Under the pieces are notes generated by a model that searched no databases, was not told the origin of the DNA, and saw only the letters and a list, made by a program, of their open reading frames with translations. This document shows, piece by piece, positions 26,201 to 34,861 of a stretch of 39,550 nucleotides of DNA (its first letter is position 1; the number at the start of each line of letters is the position of its first letter). The DNA lies in the NCBI GenBank assembly GCA_937936615.1, contig CALDDN010000031.1:1-39550 (forward strand), written 5' to 3'. The stretch is from an uncultured Bacteroidia bacterium (GTDB lineage Bacteria > Bacteroidota > Bacteroidia > J057 > CALDDN01). The position numbers were made by a program, and so were the translations under genes.

Positions 26201-29200
26201 CGGGCTGGCGTTCCATTGAATCGAAGCCGAAGTCAGCGTCAGATCAAAAGCGCGGATACCCGTCGGGCAGTCGCAGACCAGCGGAGCAATCGTTACCGTG
26301 CGCGTATCGGAACAGCCGCGGCCATCGCGAACGACTACCGTGTACGTGCCCGGAGTAAGTCCGGTGAAAATCGCGTTGGAAGTGAAAGGACCACCGTTGA
26401 TCGAGAACTGATAGACGCCATCGCCACCCGTAGCCGAGGCCCGAATCTCACCCGGCAGCGTTTGCAGCGTAAGCGTCGGCGCGGCAATCACCTGCACAAA
26501 GGTTGTTTCCGGTGCAGCGCAGGCCGTACCCGTCGGTGGCGTATAGATGATGCGGTGCAGCCCCAGGCCGGCACGTGCCGGGTTGAAGGCGTTGCCCTGA
26601 ATGCCCGGCCCCTGGAACGTACCGCCAGCCGGTGCTGCCGACAGCGGGAAGTCCTGGTTTTCGTTCACACAGTAGGTTTGCTCCAGCCCGAAGATGCGAG
26701 ATGGCTCGGCCCCCTGCAGTTCCGTATTTTCACAAATGAAATACGGACAGCCTTCGTATACGCCGAAGTAGCAGATTTCGATCGTACGCGGGAAGGGATT
26801 CATGTTACGTGGGATGATCGTCGCATAACCGAAGCGATCCATTTCCGGGCCGGTAGCCGGCTGCACACTCGGGCCGGTGAAGACCCCGCCGGGCAGCGTC
26901 GCCCGAATCGTGTAGACCGTGCGATCTTCGATGCAATAGGAGGGTGCCAGGTCGATAATGTCGACCGGAGGCGGCGGGTTGACCGTTACCGTCGTACACT
27001 GGCGGTACGAACAGCCGTCGACAATGCCTTGGTAGCAAATCTGGTGCGTACCCGAACCGGCATTGACCGGCACGAAGAAGCGACCTTCGACTACCCCCGG
27101 CCCACTGAACGTACCGCCTGCCGGAAAGCCAATCAGCGGAATCCGCTGGTTGTTCTGTGGGCAATAAGGTGGCGGCGTACCGATTGCAATCTGAATTTGC
27201 GGTTGCGGACTGATGCGTACCGGAATCGTGGCTTCGAAATCGCAGCCGTTGATACGGCCCGCGTAGCGGAGGTTGTAAATGCCCGGCGGGTAGTCGGCAG
27301 GGCGAAGCGTCGTTCCGATCGGCTGACCGTTGAAGGTGAAGCTGCCACCCGCCGGCGTGCCTTGCAGCTGGATCGGCTCGGTGCGATCCTGACAGAAAGG
27401 CCCGTTGTTGATTTCGCCGATGATGGCCACGTTCGTCGGCTGCGGCGTAACGATAACCTCGCGTGTCGTCGTGTACTGGCAGCCTTCAAAGTTGCCGCTG
27501 TAGGTGATAGCAACAGGCGTGTTGGTCGGTGCCTGGGCAGGCGTGAAGACATTGCCCGTAACGCCAATGCCACTGAAGGTACCACCTGCCGGTGTTCCCG
27601 ACAGCGTTATCGGAGCCTGATTCGAACAGAACGGCGGCTCGGCCGAGAACAGAATCTGCGGGGTCGGCGGTGCCGTGATGCGGATGCGCAGCTGGTCGCC
27701 CGAATCGTACTCGCAGCCCTGGAAGTTGCCCGTATAGCGGATGGTTACCGTGCCCGCAGGCAGGTTCAAAGGGCGGAATACAAAGCCGAAGCCCTCGTTC
27801 GATACACCCGGGCCGCTGAACGTGCCACCGGGCGGTGTGCCAATCAGCTGCACCACCTCCGTACTTGTCGTACAGAACGGACCGGGGTTCGAAGCCTGAG
27901 CCGTAACCGTCGGCGGAGCCGTCAGCTGGACTTGGGCCGTCGCTTCAAAATCGCAGCCATTGAGCGTACCCACGTAACGGATCGTAACCGTGCCCGAAAT
28001 GCCCGCCCGCTGCGGAATGAACTGGTTGCCTTCCACACCCGGGCCACTGAAGGTGCCACCCGTCGGCACGCCCTGCAGCAGCACCGGAGTCGTCTGCGTC
28101 TGGCAGTAGGGGCCAGCCAGACCGACGATCTGCGCCTGTGGACGAGCCGATACGACCACCGTCGTCGAGCCACCCAAGGCGCAAACGCCTGCCGGTGCAT
28201 CCCAAGTTATGGTATGCACACCAACACCCACCTGCGCCGGAATGAAGACCGAGGTCGGGTTGCCGTTCACGCGGAAGCTGGCACCCGCCGGATTCGAGGT
28301 CAAGTTGTAAGGGTTGTTGTCGTTCTCGCAATAGGGACCGGCATTGAAATTGACCAAGGTCGTCGGAACCGGTGCCTGCACCCGAACCGTGCGTGTCTGC
28401 GAGAACTGGCAGCCGTTGAAGTTGCCGCTGAAAACAATATCGTACGTACCAGCCGGCAGACCCTGCGGATTGAACGTTCCACGGCCATTGCCCAGGTTAT
28501 TGACGTTCGTACCCGTGAAGGTACCGACCGTCGCTTGGCCACCGTTGATGGTCGCCGTCAGATCAACTGGCTGGTTGCTGATTGAGCAGTAGCCATTGGG
28601 GCCGCCGTCGGGCGATACATTGATAACGATCGTAGGCTGGGCTGTAACCGTGATTTGCACCGAAGCCTCAAACGTACAGACCCCTTGCGTGCCGCGGTAG
28701 GTGATGGTGCTCGTTCCTGGGGTATTTGGGGTAAAGAGTCCGTTTGCTGAAACGCCTTGACCACTGAACGTGCCGCCCGAAGGTACGCCAATGAGCTGCA
28801 CGGGATTGCTGCCCACGCAGTAGGGACCGGCAGCATTCAGGATTTGCGCTTCGGGCTTGGCCGTAACGACAATCGTAAAAGTCGTCGGCAGGGCGCAGGC
28901 ACCCGGAGCAGGAGTTGCCGTGATCGTGTAGCTGCCCGGCTGGCGGTTCACATCCGATGCCGAGAAGCCCGTAATCGGGTTGCCGTTCAGAGTAAACCTG
29001 GCCCCTGCCGGATTCGATGTGAAGGTGTAGCGCGTCTGGTCATCGGCGCAGATCGGGCCGGTCGGCTGACCGGTAACCGTCGTCTGCACCGGAGCCTGAA
29101 TCTGCAGCGTGCGCGTGCCGCTGTAGTTGCAGCCGCCCAGATTGCCTTCGTACGTAATCGTGGCGGTACCGGCCTGCGTCAAGGTATAATCGGCCCGTCC

Positions 29201-32200
29201 GTTACCCAGGTTGACAATCGAGCCGATGCTGGCGCGGTACGTACCGTTGGTTGGTGTCTGGCCCAGCGTCGAGAACTGAACCGGCGTTGTGGTCAGCGTA
29301 CAGTAGGTGGGCAGATTGGGCTGCACATCGAGCTGCACCTGCGGAACGGCATTCACCGTTACTTGGGCCGTAGCCTCGTAGGTGCAGGGGCCTTGCTGGC
29401 CACGGTAGGTAATCGTATGCGTGCCCACACCCGCCACCGAAGGCGTGAAGGTATTACCCGTAACACCCGGACCGCTGAAGGTACCCGGTGTCGGAACGGC
29501 AACGAGGTTGACCGGCGTAGTCTGCGTTACGCAGTAGGGGCCACCCAGGTTCAGGATCTGGGCCGTCGGTTTCTCCGAAATGGTTACCGTAATGGTTGTC
29601 GGGCGGGCACAGACACCGGCTCCGGGCACCACCTGAATGGTGTACGTACCGGCGCGACCACCGAAGAAAGCTACCGAAATCGTGTTGCCCGCGATGGGGG
29701 CGTTGTTGTAGCGGAACTCCGCTCCGGGCGGGTTCGAGGTCAGCAGGAACGTGCGCGTATCGTCCACGCAAAGCGGACCATCGGGCTGACCCGTTACCGT
29801 CGTATTGACCGGATCAACAATGGTGAGGGTAGTCGTAGCCGTATAAGCGCAACCTGCCTGGTTGCCTTCATAAGTAATGGTTACCGTACCGGCGGGCAGG
29901 CTCGGCGTAAAGGTACCCGTGCCCGGGCCGGTCGGCGACACAAAACCCGTCGACGCACGGAAGTTGCCTCCGGGCGGCGTGGCCGTCAGCTGGATGGGCT
30001 GCGGATTGAGGTTGCAGTAGGTCTGCTGGTCGGGCTGGCGCGTGATCGAAGCCTGAACCAGCGGCGATACCGTTACCTGGGCCGTCGTTCGGAACGTACA
30101 GCCCTGTACCGTACCCGAGTACTCGATTTCGTACGTGCCGGGTGCACCGACGTTGGCCGGAATGAAGAGATTGCCTTGGCTGATACCCGGGCCATTGAAG
30201 GTGCCGCCCGCAGGCGAGCCCGTCAGGTTGACCGGCGTCGTCTGGTTGATGCAGTAGGGGCCTGCCAGACCGATGATCGATGCTACCGGCTGCTGGCTCA
30301 CCGTTACCGTGAAGGTAGTCGGGCGGGCGCAGACCTCCTGAGCAGGTGTAACCGTTATGGTGTGCGTGCCCACACCGGCGCGGGCGGGGCTGAAGGAATT
30401 GCCCTGAACACCCGGACCACTGAACGTGGCACCCGCAGGATTGGAAGCCAGCGCGTACTCGTTCTGATCGGTTACGCAGAAGAGCTGGCCCGGAGCCTGA
30501 CCGTTGACCGTAACGGTCGTCTGTACCGGGTCTTCCACGTTGATGGTGCGGGTAGTGTTATAGGTACAGCCTCCTTGGCGGCCTTCGTAAGTAATCGTAT
30601 AGGTGCCGCGCGGCTGGCCTACGGGGCTGAAAGTAGCCGGATTGCCACCCGTCAGGAAGCCCGGGCTGATGCGCAGCGTACCGCCTGCAGGAGTGCCGGT
30701 GATCGTTACCGGCTGGCCGTTGAGGTTGCAGTAGCTTTGCTGGAAGGGCGTAACATCGATGCCTGCCTGTACGGGGGTGGTTACCTCGACTTGGGTCGTC
30801 GTGCTGAACTGGCAGCCACCTACCGAACCGGCATAGGTAACCGTAAACGTACCGGCCGCGTTAGGAACGAAAATACCGGTATTGGGGTCAATGCCCGGGT
30901 AGCCACTGAAGGTACCGCCTGCAGGCGATCCGTTGAGGTCGACCGGCGTAGTCTGCGTCACGCAGTAGGGGCTGGCATTGCCTGTGATGGCCGCCTGCGG
31001 CTGGGCCGTAACGACGACCGTTACCGTGGCTTGACGGGCGCATACACCCGTACCGGGCGTGGCTGTAATTGTGTGGGTTCCCACACCAGCCCGCGAAGGA
31101 TTGAAGAAATTATTCTGAACGCCCGGACCGCTGAAGCTGGCTCCAGCCGGGTTCGAGTTCAGCGGATATTCGTTTACATCCGTTACGCAGAAATTCTGGT
31201 TCGGCGTTACGCCCGTGATCGTCGTATTGACCGGATCAACGATCGTAAGGGTCGTGTTGGTTGTAAACTGGCAGCCATTGGACGTGCCCGCATAGGTAAT
31301 GGTTACCGAACCGGCAGCCAGTCCCGACGTATTGAAGGTGCCGGTACCTGGGCCGGTCGGGCTGACAAATCCGCGCGAGGCCGTGAAATTGCCGCCTGCA
31401 GGCGTGCCGGTCAGCGTCAGCGTCTGGCCCGGGTTGTTGCAGTAGCTGGGTGCCTGCGGCGACACGGCGATGCTGGGCGTAGGCGGAGCCGTTACCGTAA
31501 CGTTGACGCAGGTATCGATCTGGCAGCCGGCCACCGAACCGCGGGCGCAGATCGGAACGAGACCCGGCGTAGCGAGGCTCGGCGTGAACTGGTTGCCCGT
31601 TACGCCCGGGCCTGAAAGCGTCAGGCCGCTGGGGAAAGTCGTAATGGTTACCGGCGTGGTCTGGGTTGCGCAGTAAGGCCCTACGGGATTGAAAGTAAAC
31701 GAAACCGTAGGCCGCGTCCCCAGCGTAACCGTTACCGACGCATTGAGCGTACAGCCACCGTAAGTGCCGCGCACGTTGATGACCGATTGCGTCTGGCCAA
31801 CTGGCACGCGGGCGGGGCTGAAGCTGAAGGGTGCCGTTGAACTGACCCCTGGTCCGGTTACCGACGTGATGCTCAGGCCCGGGATGTTGGGCGATACCGT
31901 GATAGGGTATTCGCCGCGGTCGTCGCGACAGAATTGCGTCTGGGCCGCACCTACCCGAACCGTTGCCTGGACCGCCTGGGTTACCTCCACGTTGGCGGTC
32001 GTCGAACCGGCACAGCCTTGGGCCGAGAGCACATTATAGGTTATCGTCCAGCTGCCGGCACCCGCAATCGAGGGCGTGAAGCTGCTGCCCGAAACCCCAC
32101 CTGCCGGCGAGTTGATGGACAGCGTACCCCCCGGAGGAGTCAGCGTCAGAAAGACCGGCGTATTCTGATCCGAGCAATAAGGTGAGTTGAGGCCGCCGAT

Positions 32201-34861
32201 CGTGGGCGTTGGTGCCGGGTCGACGGTGATATCGACCGTAGCGCGCACCGTGCAGCCATTGGCATCGGTAACCTCGTAAGTAATCGTTTTGACTCCCGGG
32301 CCACCAGCTGCCGAGGGCGTAAACGTGCCGTTGGCGGCGATACCCGGTCCACTGAACGAGCCGCCGGCTGGTGTGCCGGTCAGGGTGAAGGGGCTACCGT
32401 TGACGCATACGCGGCTGTTGGGCGGCAGGTTGCCAATCGAAGGACGCGGCGCATCGACGACCGTAATTTCTTCCGATGTCGAAACGGGGCAGCCATCGTC
32501 AAAGGTGTAGGTAACGGTAAAGCGTCCGGCGAAACTGGGCGTAAAGAAGAAGCGTCCGCCCTCTTCCGTAACGCCGGTTCCGCTGAAGGTGCCCCCTGCC
32601 GGAATGGCCCGCAGCTCAATGCGTCCGCTGTTGAGACATACGCGGTTGAAGCCCTGGTTTTCGATGCTGGCCGGCAGGAACTGGCAGCGGATACGGCCCA
32701 TGAAGCCCTCGTCTGAACCGCGGTTCGTGTTCTGGAAAGTGGGGGCCTGCAGCGGAATGTTGTTCGAGGTGGTGGCACCGGCAAAGAAGTAGTTCTCCTG
32801 GGCATCGACGCCAACGCTGTAGCCGAAATCGTTGCCGGAACCGCCATAGTAGGTCGAGAACTGACGGGTTCCGTTCTGGCGGAAAACTTTGGTCAGGAAA
32901 ACATCCGAAAGTCCGGCCCGTGTCGAATAGAGCGGGAATCGGGTCGGGAAGTCGGGGCTGTTGGTCGAGCCGATGACCACGGCATCGCCCTGGGTCGTGG
33001 CTTTGACATCGTAAGCAGCATCCGAACCCTGGCCGCCGATGTAGCTCTGCCAGGCGACCGTACCGGCTGCCGTGATGTGCGTAATGAAGCCGTCGCTGGC
33101 GCCGCCGCCAAAGTTGGCCTGAAAGCCGTTGGCCGGGCTGGGAACACCCGTGGTGGCCAGACCTGCACCAGCTTCACCGACCACGAAAAGGTTGCCTGCA
33201 TTATTAAAGGCAACCCCCCAAGCCACATCGGACTGGTTTCCGCCCAGGTAAGAAGCCCATTGCAGGCTGCGACCTACATTGAAGTAGGCTACCACACCAT
33301 CGGTGTTGTTGTCGGTACAGGCCGCACAGATGGGCTGGAAGGCGTTGCGCACGGGGAAGCCCCCGCCCGTTACGCCCGCCACAGCTACGTTGCCATTGGC
33401 ATCGACGGCAATATCGTAACCGATGTCATCCGACGTTCCACCAAAGAAAGTCGCCCACCGCACGTTGCCGGTGTTCGAGAGCTGAAGCAAGAACATGTCG
33501 AAGCCGCCGCTTTTGACGAGCTGGAAATAGCCGCCGGGCACTTCGACGAGCGGAAAGTCGGTCGAGTGGGTATTACCTGTTACGAAGAGATCGCCGTTGG
33601 CAGCAATGGCCACGCTTTCGCCGTTGTCGGCTCCCTGCTTCTGGCCCAGGCCTGAAAGTGCGCCACCGTACATTTTGGCCCAGCTGCGGGTACCGGTCGC
33701 GTTCAGGTAGAGAACAAAGGCATCGTAGGTGCCACCGGCGAAGGGGATGGCATCGGTTACGGGGAAGTCGCCAACGACCACGCCCAGACCTTTGCCCGTC
33801 GAGCCGGTGATGGCGACAGCTCCGGTGTTGGGATCAACGGCCACACTGCGGCCTTCTTCGTCGTCGGTACCGCCGTAGTAAGTGGCCCATTGGCGGGTGC
33901 CGTCGGCGTTGAACTTGATGACCACGGCATCGGGGTTGATCGAAGCGATGGTGCCCTGTTGGGCACCGGGCGATACGGGGAAGTTGTCGCTCACAGTGGA
34001 GCCGGTGTAGACGGGGTTGCCGTTGCGGTCGAGGGTCATCGAGAAAAGTTTGTCGGATGAGCGGCCGCCGTAGTAGCTGGCCCAGACGAGCTGCAGCGGG
34101 TCGATGACGAGGGTCATTTTGTTGTCAGCCTGATCGACGGCGAAGCCGATGCTGCCATCGGCGTGCTGCACGTAGCGCGAGTTAAGGCTGCTGCCCATTT
34201 GGCCGGGGGTATAGGCAGCCGTCTGGAACGAGACGGGGGCCTGTTCGACCAGTTCACCGGCGGGGTTGAGCACGCGCAGGGCACCCGTTTCGGTGAGGGT
34301 CGCCGATTCGGCGGCCACGTAGCGGAAGCGGATGTCGGAGACCTGTCCGCCCGGGCGCACGACGAAGTCGTACTTGAGCTGGGGCGTTTCCGTGCCTTCG
34401 CTGCGATAAAATACCAGGTCGATGTTGGGGTAAACGTTCTGGTAAACCACGCGCTGGTAGGCCGGCACATGGGTAACTCCGTTGGGGATGTGCGGTTTGT
34501 AGTAGTGGGCCAAGCCCGCCTTGGCATCGATCAGCTGGGGCACCACGCGGGCATTGGGATTGCTGCCCAGCAGTTCCAGGTCCATGCGGTAGAGGCCCGT
34601 TAGGGTACCGCTGGCGGCTTCGTACTGGGGAAAGACGTAGCTCAGGCGTTGGGGCTGGAAGTAAAGCCGCACGCCGTTGACCTCAGCCGTAAAGCGGATG
34701 TCGGGCCGCTGCTGACCTCGGGTGTCGGCCACCTGACCGCGGTTTTCGCGAAAAGTCAAGCCCGGCGGGGGTACGCTGCCCGTGTTACGGGCCTGCGCAT
34801 CCAGTCCCGCCGCCCACCAGAAGCAGCCGAGCAGGATCAAGCCAAGAAATCGGTTCATCAT
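20216..34861 (-). CDS. Giant modular T9SS surface protein, 4881 residues
   Basis: Start at the ATG at 34861 (another at 34858), chosen because a signal peptide follows (cut expected after Ala24); the frame is open 57 codons upstream. Order: 34-258, ENRGQ-type domain found at the head of SBBP proteins; 260-720, seven SBBP repeats (WASYYGG, WATYYGG, ...); 720-2790, 26 Ig/PKD-like domains of about 80 residues with PAGGTFSGPGV-like cores and paired Cys; 2790-2864, one SprB repeat (TGGDGVYQFSINGG); 2864-4180, 14 FN3 domains; 4180-4540, seven repeats of a DGGYIVTGYT...W.RTYGG family; 4604-4784, two FN3; 4797-4881, T9SS sorting domain (LRLYPNPTRG to AGLYLIRI). Probably an adhesin or gliding-type fibre on the outer surface. 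No enzyme domain is visible. Confidence 0.93.
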   Translation of the reverse strand: MMNRFLGLILLGCFWWAAGLDAQARNTGSVPPPGLTFRENRGQVADTRGQQRPDIRFTAEVNGVRLYFQPQRLSYVFPQYEAASGTLTGLYRMDLELLGSNPNARVVPQLIDAKAGLAHYYKPHIPNGVTHVPAYQRVVYQNVYPNIDLVFYRSEGTETPQLKYDFVVRPGGQVSDIRFRYVAAESATLTETGALRVLNPAGELVEQAPVSFQTAAYTPGQMGSSLNSRYVQHADGSIGFAVDQADNKMTLVIDPLQLVWASYYGGRSSDKLFSMTLDRNGNPVYTGSTVSDNFPVSPGAQQGTIASINPDAVVIKFNADGTRQWATYYGGTDDEEGRSVAVDPNTGAVAITGSTGKGLGVVVGDFPVTDAIPFAGGTYDAFVLYLNATGTRSWAKMYGGALSGLGQKQGADNGESVAIAANGDLFVTGNTHSTDFPLVEVPGGYFQLVKSGGFDMFLLQLSNTGNVRWATFFGGTSDDIGYDIAVDANGNVAVAGVTGGGFPVRNAFQPICAACTDNNTDGVVAYFNVGRSLQWASYLGGNQSDVAWGVAFNNAGNLFVVGEAGAGLATTGVPSPANGFQANFGGGASDGFITHITAAGTVAWQSYIGGQGSDAAYDVKATTQGDAVVIGSTNSPDFPTRFPLYSTRAGLSDVFLTKVFRQNGTRQFSTYYGGSGNDFGYSVGVDAQENYFFAGATTSNNIPLQAPTFQNTNRGSDEGFMGRIRCQFLPASIENQGFNRVCLNSGRIELRAIPAGGTFSGTGVTEEGGRFFFTPSFAGRFTVTYTFDDGCPVSTSEEITVVDAPRPSIGNLPPNSRVCVNGSPFTLTGTPAGGSFSGPGIAANGTFTPSAAGGPGVKTITYEVTDANGCTVRATVDITVDPAPTPTIGGLNSPYCSDQNTPVFLTLTPPGGTLSINSPAGGVSGSSFTPSIAGAGSWTITYNVLSAQGCAGSTTANVEVTQAVQATVRVGAAQTQFCRDDRGEYPITVSPNIPGLSITSVTGPGVSSTAPFSFSPARVPVGQTQSVINVRGTYGGCTLNASVTVTLGTRPTVSFTFNPVGPYCATQTTPVTITTFPSGLTLSGPGVTGNQFTPSLATPGLVPICARGSVAGCQIDTCVNVTVTAPPTPSIAVSPQAPSYCNNPGQTLTLTGTPAGGNFTASRGFVSPTGPGTGTFNTSGLAAGSVTITYAGTSNGCQFTTNTTLTIVDPVNTTITGVTPNQNFCVTDVNEYPLNSNPAGASFSGPGVQNNFFNPSRAGVGTHTITATPGTGVCARQATVTVVVTAQPQAAITGNASPYCVTQTTPVDLNGSPAGGTFSGYPGIDPNTGIFVPNAAGTFTVTYAGSVGGCQFSTTTQVEVTTPVQAGIDVTPFQQSYCNLNGQPVTITGTPAGGTLRISPGFLTGGNPATFSPVGQPRGTYTITYEGRQGGCTYNTTRTINVEDPVQTTVTVNGQAPGQLFCVTDQNEYALASNPAGATFSGPGVQGNSFSPARAGVGTHTITVTPAQEVCARPTTFTVTVSQQPVASIIGLAGPYCINQTTPVNLTGSPAGGTFNGPGISQGNLFIPANVGAPGTYEIEYSGTVQGCTFRTTAQVTVSPLVQASITRQPDQQTYCNLNPQPIQLTATPPGGNFRASTGFVSPTGPGTGTFTPSLPAGTVTITYEGNQAGCAYTATTTLTIVDPVNTTVTGQPDGPLCVDDTRTFLLTSNPPGAEFRYNNAPIAGNTISVAFFGGRAGTYTIQVVPGAGVCARPTTITVTISEKPTAQILNLGGPYCVTQTTPVNLVAVPTPGTFSGPGVTGNTFTPSVAGVGTHTITYRGQQGPCTYEATAQVTVNAVPQVQLDVQPNLPTYCTLTTTPVQFSTLGQTPTNGTYRASIGSIVNLGNGRADYTLTQAGTATITYEGNLGGCNYSGTRTLQIQAPVQTTVTGQPTGPICADDQTRYTFTSNPAGARFTLNGNPITGFSASDVNRQPGSYTITATPAPGACALPTTFTIVVTAKPEAQILNAAGPYCVGSNPVQLIGVPSGGTFSGQGVSANGLFTPNTPGTSTITYRGTQGVCTFEASVQITVTAQPTIVINVSPDGGPNGYCSISNQPVDLTATINGGQATVGTFTGTNVNNLGNGRGTFNPQGLPAGTYDIVFSGNFNGCQFSQTRTVRVQAPVPTTLVNFNAGPYCENDNNPYNLTSNPAGASFRVNGNPTSVFIPAQVGVGVHTITWDAPAGVCALGGSTTVVVSARPQAQIVGLAGPYCQTQTTPVLLQGVPTGGTFSGPGVEGNQFIPQRAGISGTVTIRYVGTLNGCDFEATAQVQLTAPPTVTAQASNPGPFCTTSTEVVQLIGTPPGGTFSGPGVSNEGFGFVFRPLNLPAGTVTIRYTGNFQGCEYDSGDQLRIRITAPPTPQILFSAEPPFCSNQAPITLSGTPAGGTFSGIGVTGNVFTPAQAPTNTPVAITYSGNFEGCQYTTTREVIVTPQPTNVAIIGEINNGPFCQDRTEPIQLQGTPAGGSFTFNGQPIGTTLRPADYPPGIYNLRYAGRINGCDFEATIPVRISPQPQIQIAIGTPPPYCPQNNQRIPLIGFPAGGTFSGPGVVEGRFFVPVNAGSGTHQICYQGIVDGCSYRQCTTVTVNPPPPVDIIDLAPSYCIEDRTVYTIRATLPGGVFTGPSVQPATGPEMDRFGYATIIPRNMNPFPRTIEICYFGVYEGCPYFICENTELQGAEPSRIFGLEQTYCVNENQDFPLSAAPAGGTFQGPGIQGNAFNPARAGLGLHRIIYTPPTGTACAAPETTFVQVIAAPTLTLQTLPGEIRASATGGDGVYQFSINGGPFTSNAIFTGLTPGTYTVVVRDGRGCSDTRTVTIAPLVCDCPTGIRAFDLTLTSASIQWNASPNAVAYEVRIRRQLDAVFGAPVRVTGTSFNFTGLQPSTDYVAEVRSICANEQTSTYCEVRFATVDCKAPDFLQSFNVTATTAQFRWDNIRGSAGYEFQYQVVGTNIWLPATPIIKAANDTTHVLTGLTPNTDYIARVRTICVAPDQLSPYVFDFFTTLEDQPFACNCPGNIRAVNPGLTVVTLRWDAVASAVAYEVRFRQLPGGQFGTPIRVTGTSFDLTGLQPSTSYVAEVRSICANNQTSPFCPVNFATVDCKAPDFFAAIRLTATTAEFRWDNIRGSQGYELQYQIVGTTAWLPATPIIKAANDTTHVLTGLTPNTDYVARLRTICSAPNELSPYVFEFFTPRDDQPGACNCPNNIRAVNPGLTVVTLRWDAVASALAYEVRFRQLPGGQFGTPIRVTGTTFDLTGLQPSTSYVAEVRSICANNQTSPFCPVNFATVDCKAPDFFAAIRLTATTAEFRWDNIRGSQGYELQYQIVGTTAWLPATPIIKAANDTTHLLTGLTPNTDYVARLRTICSAPNELSPYVFEFFTPRDDQPPTGCPAPTNPITLEASLTSARIGWTPAPAPPAVSQRLRWKVESAPTFTNSLNLAAGVREQAFTNLIPETTYDFEIVTICADGESTPLSGKFRTVDCKAPDFFTSQNVTQTRGVLTWDEIPGALGYEIQIKFLNEGDYTQTIRIESGSITRYQMTGLTPDRQYEARIRAICFQLTQFSPWVYETFTTLSCTAVPAADATVIRSTSATITWDRAPESIGYTVEFRKIGAPEWEFAGLTLETTFTIEGLDNCTSYEVSIRSICEEGGAQSPRFVVFTTTNCQILCSEVVNLQVDAAATSDNSIRVTWSPSPGPQVVGYSVQWKVDAPEQQWTPELGNSLVGNVTSFTITGLRSGTNYLIRVRTLCGGGNGFSNPDSVRARTTGVSGTCPPPSNLTFSEITGTTAIASWTAVPEAIFGYTIEWAVQGSGNFRTLNVPNTTALLDGLTPNTAYEVRVRSNCAQGEISAPITGRFTTPDAQNPNCLTPQITSITPTPFTAFIQWGPVANAVEYILRWRIVGASQWNEKTVPAPTTSDGLSGLQANTAYEVVIRANCGPTNGQSTDSEPRQFTTTNLCAAPVNFEVNSIAQTSAQIVWTLPAGAERFVIQLRPAEAIDFVTLDTIDAPQSNYNLTNLDVCTGYVVRVRTICASGAVSAFVTRSFGTEGCTCDPPMAFFTEPTAVTCSTAVLRWMAAPGATEYQIQIKPEFESAWSLPIDATGTQAFVEGLMPNTVYDARIRSICFGSVESGFTEARFRTPGCVAGEGSIWQVVSGGPGWDEAHGLAYTTDGGYIVTGYTFSSGAGEWDAYLAKYNAFGGKIWDRTLGGRSRDEGRAVIETSDRGYLMVGYTTSFGAGSSDVYVVKTNANGEILWQRTYGDNQWNTGAGVAQTRDGGYIITGTSEVQGGNAREVYLLRIDATGTKLWERTYGAVGDDYGSAVVQTRDGGFAVAGYSNGVGAGRQDVLILKVSDSGELVWAKTYGGSDRDFGYSLAEAPNGDLVAGGMTRSFGANGDGYVVKVDASGNFLWSRTYGGSAFDFANGLLALSDNSIVLTGGVSTNGTDATIVKISPSGDLEFAYAYGGNRTDQGRAIVRSGDGGFVIAGQSNTIFDDERNADVYLIKTGPDGVGCNEIEYPAVVTSPTTRIDDVRSRFTARFILTQPGSPIGTVLAPEYLTLQLCDDVVCPEVFNLTVEIARATTAELSWTTNGPADSYTVQYKRVADANWSLPIRTTEPRITLVGLFNSTDYQVRVRANCVDGSSTSEFALASFRTATTDDCRAPQNVRVSNVTRTSALVSWTLNPDALQYFVSYKAETDPTFLTIVVAGNASEYQINNLMAGTNYQVRVRSVCGNGVETPEDQLLTVPFRTASNRESQLAETPVADLRLYPNPTRGPVQLTFDATQSGEAQVEILSLTGRSILRTRFDVTTGYNEWPLDLSEESAGLYLIRIRIDGFEQTLKLIVQ
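24611..26302 (-). repeat. 564-bp tandem repeats encoding FN3 pairs
   Basis: Three consecutive in-frame units of exactly 564 bp (188 codons), at 24611-25174, 25175-25738 and 25739-26302. Each encodes two FN3 domains, one beginning CxCPxxIRA and one beginning DCKAPDF. The first two units are nearly identical: four amino-acid differences apart from the edge, about 30 base mismatches by eye, and a run of roughly 115 identical bases around 24733-24849. The third unit, closer to the N-terminus, has diverged. Confidence 0.9.
27905..31475 (-). repeat. Five copies of a three-domain Ig super-repeat
   Basis: Within the Ig/PKD-like array, units begin near 31475, 30760, 30048, 29330 and 28622 and end near 27905, a period of 708-718 bp (about 238 codons). 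Each unit holds, in order, a domain starting with a YC motif and GTPAGG-like core, a domain with a SNPAGA core, and a domain starting GPYCxTQTTPV with a GSPAGGTFSG-like core. DNA between units is well diverged, so this is older than the FN3 duplication. Confidence 0.8.

Noticed and set aside
24611-26302. CRISPR-like or mobile repeat
   Set aside because: Repeats are 564 bp, in frame and without spacers; they encode FN3 pairs.
24173-28585. Open frame of 1470 codons on the plus strand
   Set aside because: It lies wholly antisense to the giant gene. Its translation is Arg-rich with no recognisable domain. The repeated, GC-biased codons of the sense gene keep the opposite frame open.
28757-31615. 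Open frame of 952 codons on the plus strand
   Set aside because: Antisense to the Ig-like array, with the same Arg-rich composition; a shadow of the repeats.
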